DNA from: Micavibrio sp. UBA2638 | GTDB taxonomy: Bacteria; Pseudomonadota; Alphaproteobacteria; Micavibrionales; Micavibrionaceae | Reading direction: 5' to 3' | NCBI GenBank assembly: GCA_002359735.1 | Contig: DENS01000013.1 | Span: forward strand, 3,634-67,633 | Length of the DNA stretch: 64,000 nt | Shown: positions 61,164 through 64,000 of the stretch, piece by piece | How positions within the stretch are numbered: position 1 is the stretch's first letter | How the letters are laid out: each line of letters begins with the position of its first letter | Notes under the pieces: model-generated | Seen by the model: the letters and a program-made list of their open reading frames with translations, nothing else | Databases searched by the model: none | Told to the model about the DNA's origin: nothing | Translations under genes and position numbers: made by a program

Positions 61164-61970
61164 ATGCTTAAGAGTGTTCTAAATGGGCGGCACGCCCACG
61201 CTTTTCGTGCCCCTGCGTCAATGCCGCAAAAAAACATCAACAACATCTATACATTCCCCGCGCCCCCGCGTTTGCTGGATGCATCGGCAAATAAACGCCC
61301 GGAAAGCCTGACTATTCGTTTTTCCCGCGCGGCCGATCTTGAAAAGGTCGTGGATTTATATTCCGGCGCCCGCAAAGACATCATAGACCCCAACAACTTC
61401 GTAAGGGCCCGTAGCTTTGATGAACTGGCCGAACCGGTCCGCTCCGGAGCGGCCGCCCTGGCCATTGATGAAAACGGTGATATCCGGGCAAGCGCATTGG
61501 CCTCTGTTTATCAGGACGGCAAAGACGGTCAAAACAATATGACCGAAATTGGCGCTGTAATGTGCGATGTAGGCGGCGTTGGTTTATCCAAAATCATCAT
61601 TGCCATGCTGGCGCTTAAGCAAACATTTGATCCGCGGGCCGGCGCTCGCGTTTATGCCAAAGTGGCGCAAACAAATGATGCTTCAAATAAAATATTCACC
61701 TCTTCACTGGCGTGGAATCAAGTAACCTGCGAGACAAAATCAGACACCTTGTTTGACGTTGTTTACCGCGCCCATGGCGGCAAAGGATTCCGTGACCGCC
61801 TTTGGTACCATTTCACAGATGCTTCGCAGAAAAGAGCCGCGGATATTTTACAAAGCTGCGTTGATGAAGAAGCGCTGAAAGCAAAAGACGGAAGCACAGT
61901 AGCACTCAATACCGATCGATCTTCGCTGTGGTCAACATTGCATTATCATAATATGCTCAGCATGTCATAG
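61164..61970 (+). CDS. GNAT-like hypothetical protein
   Basis: The 268-residue protein has an N-terminal linker (1-45) and a fold pattern like Gcn5-related acetyltransferases: LTIRFSRAADLEKVVDLYSG (about 49-68), a strand with ALAIDENGDIRASALASVYQ, and a helix SKIIIAMLALKQTFD following a loop. The acetyl-CoA pyrophosphate loop is not clearly conserved, so activity is uncertain. GGAG precedes the ATG. The gene is isolated between yejE and the amidohydrolase. Confidence 0.6.
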   Translation: MLKSVLNGRHAHAFRAPASMPQKNINNIYTFPAPPRLLDASANKRPESLTIRFSRAADLEKVVDLYSGARKDIIDPNNFVRARSFDELAEPVRSGAAALAIDENGDIRASALASVYQDGKDGQNNMTEIGAVMCDVGGVGLSKIIIAMLALKQTFDPRAGARVYAKVAQTNDASNKIFTSSLAWNQVTCETKSDTLFDVVYRAHGGKGFRDRLWYHFTDASQKRAADILQSCVDEEALKAKDGSTVALNTDRSSLWSTLHYHNMLSMS

Positions 61971-62097
61971 AGATCGGGCCCCTTAAAAGCCTTATACATG
62001 GCTGTAGCGGCTAGACTTACTGTTGCTTTTGTGCAGTGCGATGTTATTTTATAAATGAACAACTATGCTGATACATAAAGTTAAGGAAAAAGACAAG

Positions 62098-63312
62098 ATG
62101 TCAGAGACACCTACGGCGCGTAATTCAATTGCCGCAATGAAAGATGAAATCACGGCCTATCGCCGTGAAATGCACAAAAATCCCGGTACGGCCTATGAAG
62201 AAATTTTTGCAAGTAATCTTGTTGCGGACAAGTTAACCGAATGGGGCATTCCATTTGAACGGGGGCTAGGCAAAACAGGCATTGTTGCCACGATCACAGG
62301 AACCCAGGATAATTCAGGCAAGGCCATTGGGCTTCGTGCCGACATGGACGCGCTTGATATCATGGAAGTGAACAATAAAGACCATGTGTCCCAAATTCCC
62401 GGCAAAATGCATGGATGCGGGCATGACGGGCATACGGCCATTATGCTGGGCGTGGCAAAACATCTGTCTGGAACGCGCAATTTCAATGGAAAAGTACATT
62501 TAATATTTCAACCGGCCGAAGAAGGCCAGCGCGGCGCCAAGGCCATGATGGATGATGGTTTGTTTCTGAAATATCCATGCGATTCCGTTTACGGCCTGCA
62601 TAACTGGCCAAGCATGAAACGTGGAACCATGGCCATTCGTCCCGGCCCCATCATGGCCGCTTCCGACCGTTTTAGAATTTATGTTCAAGGCCGAGGTGGC
62701 CACGCCGCCATGCCGGATAAAACGATAGACCCCATCGTCATTGCCGCGCAAATCACACTCGCCCTACAAACCCTGATCAGTCGTAAAGTCGATCCAGTGG
62801 ACTCGGCCGTTATTACCATTACTAATTTTAATGGCGGCACCGGTGCTGATAACGTTATACCGGATGACACCGCCCTGTTCGGTTCGGTTCGGACTTTCAA
62901 ACCTGAAACACGTCAAATGCTGAAAAAGAAAATCGAAGATGTCGCGCGCGGCATTGCCGAAAGTTATGGCGCCAACATTGACTTTCAATACCGCGAAGTC
63001 ATCGACCCCACTATCAACGATGCGGAAGCAACACAATTCTGTGCCGACATTGCCAAAGAAATTGTCGGCACCGAAAACGTGCAAGATAATGTTGCCCCTT
63101 GTATGGGCGGCGAAGACTTTGGCGCCATGATCATGGATCGCCCCGGAGCCTATATCTGGCTTGGTCAGGGCGAAGAGGACCCCAATTCAAACCATAACCA
63201 GGGCCTGCACAGCCCACGTTATGATTTTAACGACGAAATCATCCCAACCGGCATTGAGTATTTTACCCGCATCATAGAAAAGAGCATGCCGCTTACGAGG
63301 CAGGCAACTTGA
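62098..63312 (+). CDS. M20-family amidohydrolase (hippurate/amino-acid amidase type)
   Basis: The 404-residue metallohydrolase has the M20D motifs RREMHKNPGTAYEE, GLRADMDALDI, GCGHDGHTAIMLGVAKHL, FQPAEEGQRGAKAMMDDG and MGGEDFGAM. Two metal ions are held by the Cys/His/Asp/Glu set of those blocks. It resembles HipO or N-acyl-L-amino-acid amidohydrolases. A start at 62065 would add 11 residues, but AAGGAAAA at 62083-62090 fits the ATG at 62098. Confidence 0.92.
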   Translation: MSETPTARNSIAAMKDEITAYRREMHKNPGTAYEEIFASNLVADKLTEWGIPFERGLGKTGIVATITGTQDNSGKAIGLRADMDALDIMEVNNKDHVSQIPGKMHGCGHDGHTAIMLGVAKHLSGTRNFNGKVHLIFQPAEEGQRGAKAMMDDGLFLKYPCDSVYGLHNWPSMKRGTMAIRPGPIMAASDRFRIYVQGRGGHAAMPDKTIDPIVIAAQITLALQTLISRKVDPVDSAVITITNFNGGTGADNVIPDDTALFGSVRTFKPETRQMLKKKIEDVARGIAESYGANIDFQYREVIDPTINDAEATQFCADIAKEIVGTENVQDNVAPCMGGEDFGAMIMDRPGAYIWLGQGEEDPNSNHNQGLHSPRYDFNDEIIPTGIEYFTRIIEKSMPLTRQAT

Positions 63313-63330
63313 CATATAAAAATATATTTT

Positions 63331-63353
63331 CTATATTTACGCAAAAAATATAG
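63331..63353 (+). repeat. AT-rich inverted repeat before the last gene
   Basis: CTATATTT (63331-63338) and AAATATAG (63346-63353) form a perfect 8-bp inverted repeat with a 7-nt spacer, directly before the GAGAGAAT ribosome site of the last gene. It could be an operator or a leader hairpin. Confidence 0.45.
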
Positions 63354-63363
63354 AGAGAATGCC

Positions 63364-64000
63364 ATGAAAAGGATCGCACCAAAGTTTCAAGATGAAAAAA
63401 ACCTGATTGGGGGAATGTCCAACCGCGACATGAAAGAGACGCTGTCACAGGTTTATGATGCTGCAAATTTTCTGGATCGCGCGGGCCTGAACAAACTTGA
63501 TGTGTCTGTAAAGCATTCAAAACATCAGGGAATTTCCGTCCATGATTTTGATCATGAAGTTCTCTATGTCACCATAAACCTGCCGGACATATACAGCACA
63601 ACTTTTAGCATTAGCGATGACCGGCACGACCCGCACCCCATTCAAAGCTATGACTTGCTTCATGATAAGGGGCCCGTTTGCTACGATCATCTTTCATCAC
63701 CATCAGATATGGTTGACCATATGCTGCGCGGCATTCGTCAAGCCATCACTGAAGCATACGGAACGAAGCACACCCCCGATAAGAACCGCCCGAACATTCA
63801 ATTCATTCGTCAGGATAATGACCCTTATCATTTTATCCTGCTGCTGGAAAACGCCGTCAAAGATAAAACCGACGGGTATCAGATCAAAATTATACATGAA
63901 GATGAACTTGAACTTGAACAGCAGGTTTCATTGGTTAATCGCTTCCTAAGCTCCGTAGGCTTGCGTAAAAAACCTGAGGCGCCAGCAGCGCAGGCAACTC
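63364..64000 (+). CDS. Unknown protein, 3' end beyond the window
   Basis: An open frame starts at the ATG (after GAGAGAAT) and runs without a stop to the right edge, giving at least 212 residues. The protein begins MKRIAPKFQDEKNLIGGMSN and contains a helical His/Asp-rich segment. No domain was recognised. It may be a soluble protein of alternating helices and strands (DVSVKHSKHQGISVHDFDHE). It lies 51 bp after the M20 gene and may share its transcript. Confidence 0.65.
   Translation, partial: MKRIAPKFQDEKNLIGGMSNRDMKETLSQVYDAANFLDRAGLNKLDVSVKHSKHQGISVHDFDHEVLYVTINLPDIYSTTFSISDDRHDPHPIQSYDLLHDKGPVCYDHLSSPSDMVDHMLRGIRQAITEAYGTKHTPDKNRPNIQFIRQDNDPYHFILLLENAVKDKTDGYQIKIIHEDELELEQQVSLVNRFLSSVGLRKKPEAPAAQAT

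Noticed and set aside
1..64000. CRISPR arrays, insertion sequences, prophage or tRNA genes
   Set aside because: No regularly spaced repeats, transposase or integrase motifs, or tRNA-like cloverleaf sequences were noticed.

Overview
This window is almost entirely a large alphaproteobacterial flagellar and motility cluster, followed on the right by a short housekeeping and transport region. The lineage call rests on genes typical of Alphaproteobacteria: CtrA, an FlbD-type sigma-54 activator paired with FliX, the flagellin regulators FlbT and FlaF, a TipF-like EAL protein, a DUF6468 protein beside fliM, a MotE-like protein, and a DksA-type protein with a single zinc-finger cysteine. KdsB shows a Gram-negative envelope. 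The DNA is moderately AT-rich and a CheZ phosphatase is present, which fits a deep-branching or Micavibrio/Rhodospirillales-like lineage better than Rhizobiales, but the species cannot be named from the window.

Layout. 1-2125: divergent flgB-flgC (minus; flgC runs off the left edge) and an flhB-C-terminal-like gene, fliO and fliP (plus). 2214-6829: a minus-strand group of two overlapping MotB-like genes and a 1015-residue periplasmic AMIN/TPR protein. 6960-11365: minus-strand fliL, fliM, DUF6468, motE-like, cheY, cheZ. 11724-15097: flgF-flgG-flgA-flgH. 15418-16419: dksA-like and fliX (minus). 16661-25851: flgI, a FlgJ rod-binding domain gene, two FlgN-like genes, fliK, an enlarged flgD and two hook-protein genes. 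26137-31676: a flagellin locus with a FlmG-like TPR/GT41 glycosyltransferase and a methyltransferase-like gene (minus), then flagellin, flbT and flaF. 31830-32348: a FlaG-like gene (minus). 32702-47316: fliF-fliG-fliH-fliN-motA, flbD, an unknown 451-residue gene, flhA-flhF-flhG and a second FliK-like gene. 47368-49152: fliI-fliJ (minus). 49319-50890: an anthrax-lethal-factor-like (ATLF) metallopeptidase candidate and ctrA. 51072-54900: pgsA, pyrD, tipF-like and a HAD hydrolase. 55017-64000: yejA, kdsB, a histidine phosphatase, yejB, a PQ-loop protein, yejE, a GNAT-like gene, an M20 amidohydrolase and a truncated unknown gene.

Regulation. Sites with the exact GG-N10-GC geometry of sigma-54 promoters lie before flgB, fliM, flgF and flgI, and one lies about 200 nt before fliF. 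They fit the FlbD-type activator and FliX encoded here. An array of TTAA half-sites precedes ctrA. Perfect DnaA boxes (TTATCCACA) lie before fliF and flhF.

The most unusual features are duplications and additions to the standard flagellum: two MotB-like proteins plus a giant TPR protein, two hook proteins with two FliK-like proteins, an FlgD whose C-terminal module is duplicated in tandem, a flagellin-modification pair, a cysteine-free unknown protein between flbD and flhA, and an ATLF-like metallopeptidase wedged between fliI and ctrA. No tRNA, rRNA, CRISPR array, transposase or prophage was seen. The genes fliQ, fliR, full-length flhB, fliE, flgK, flgL and fliD are not in the window.
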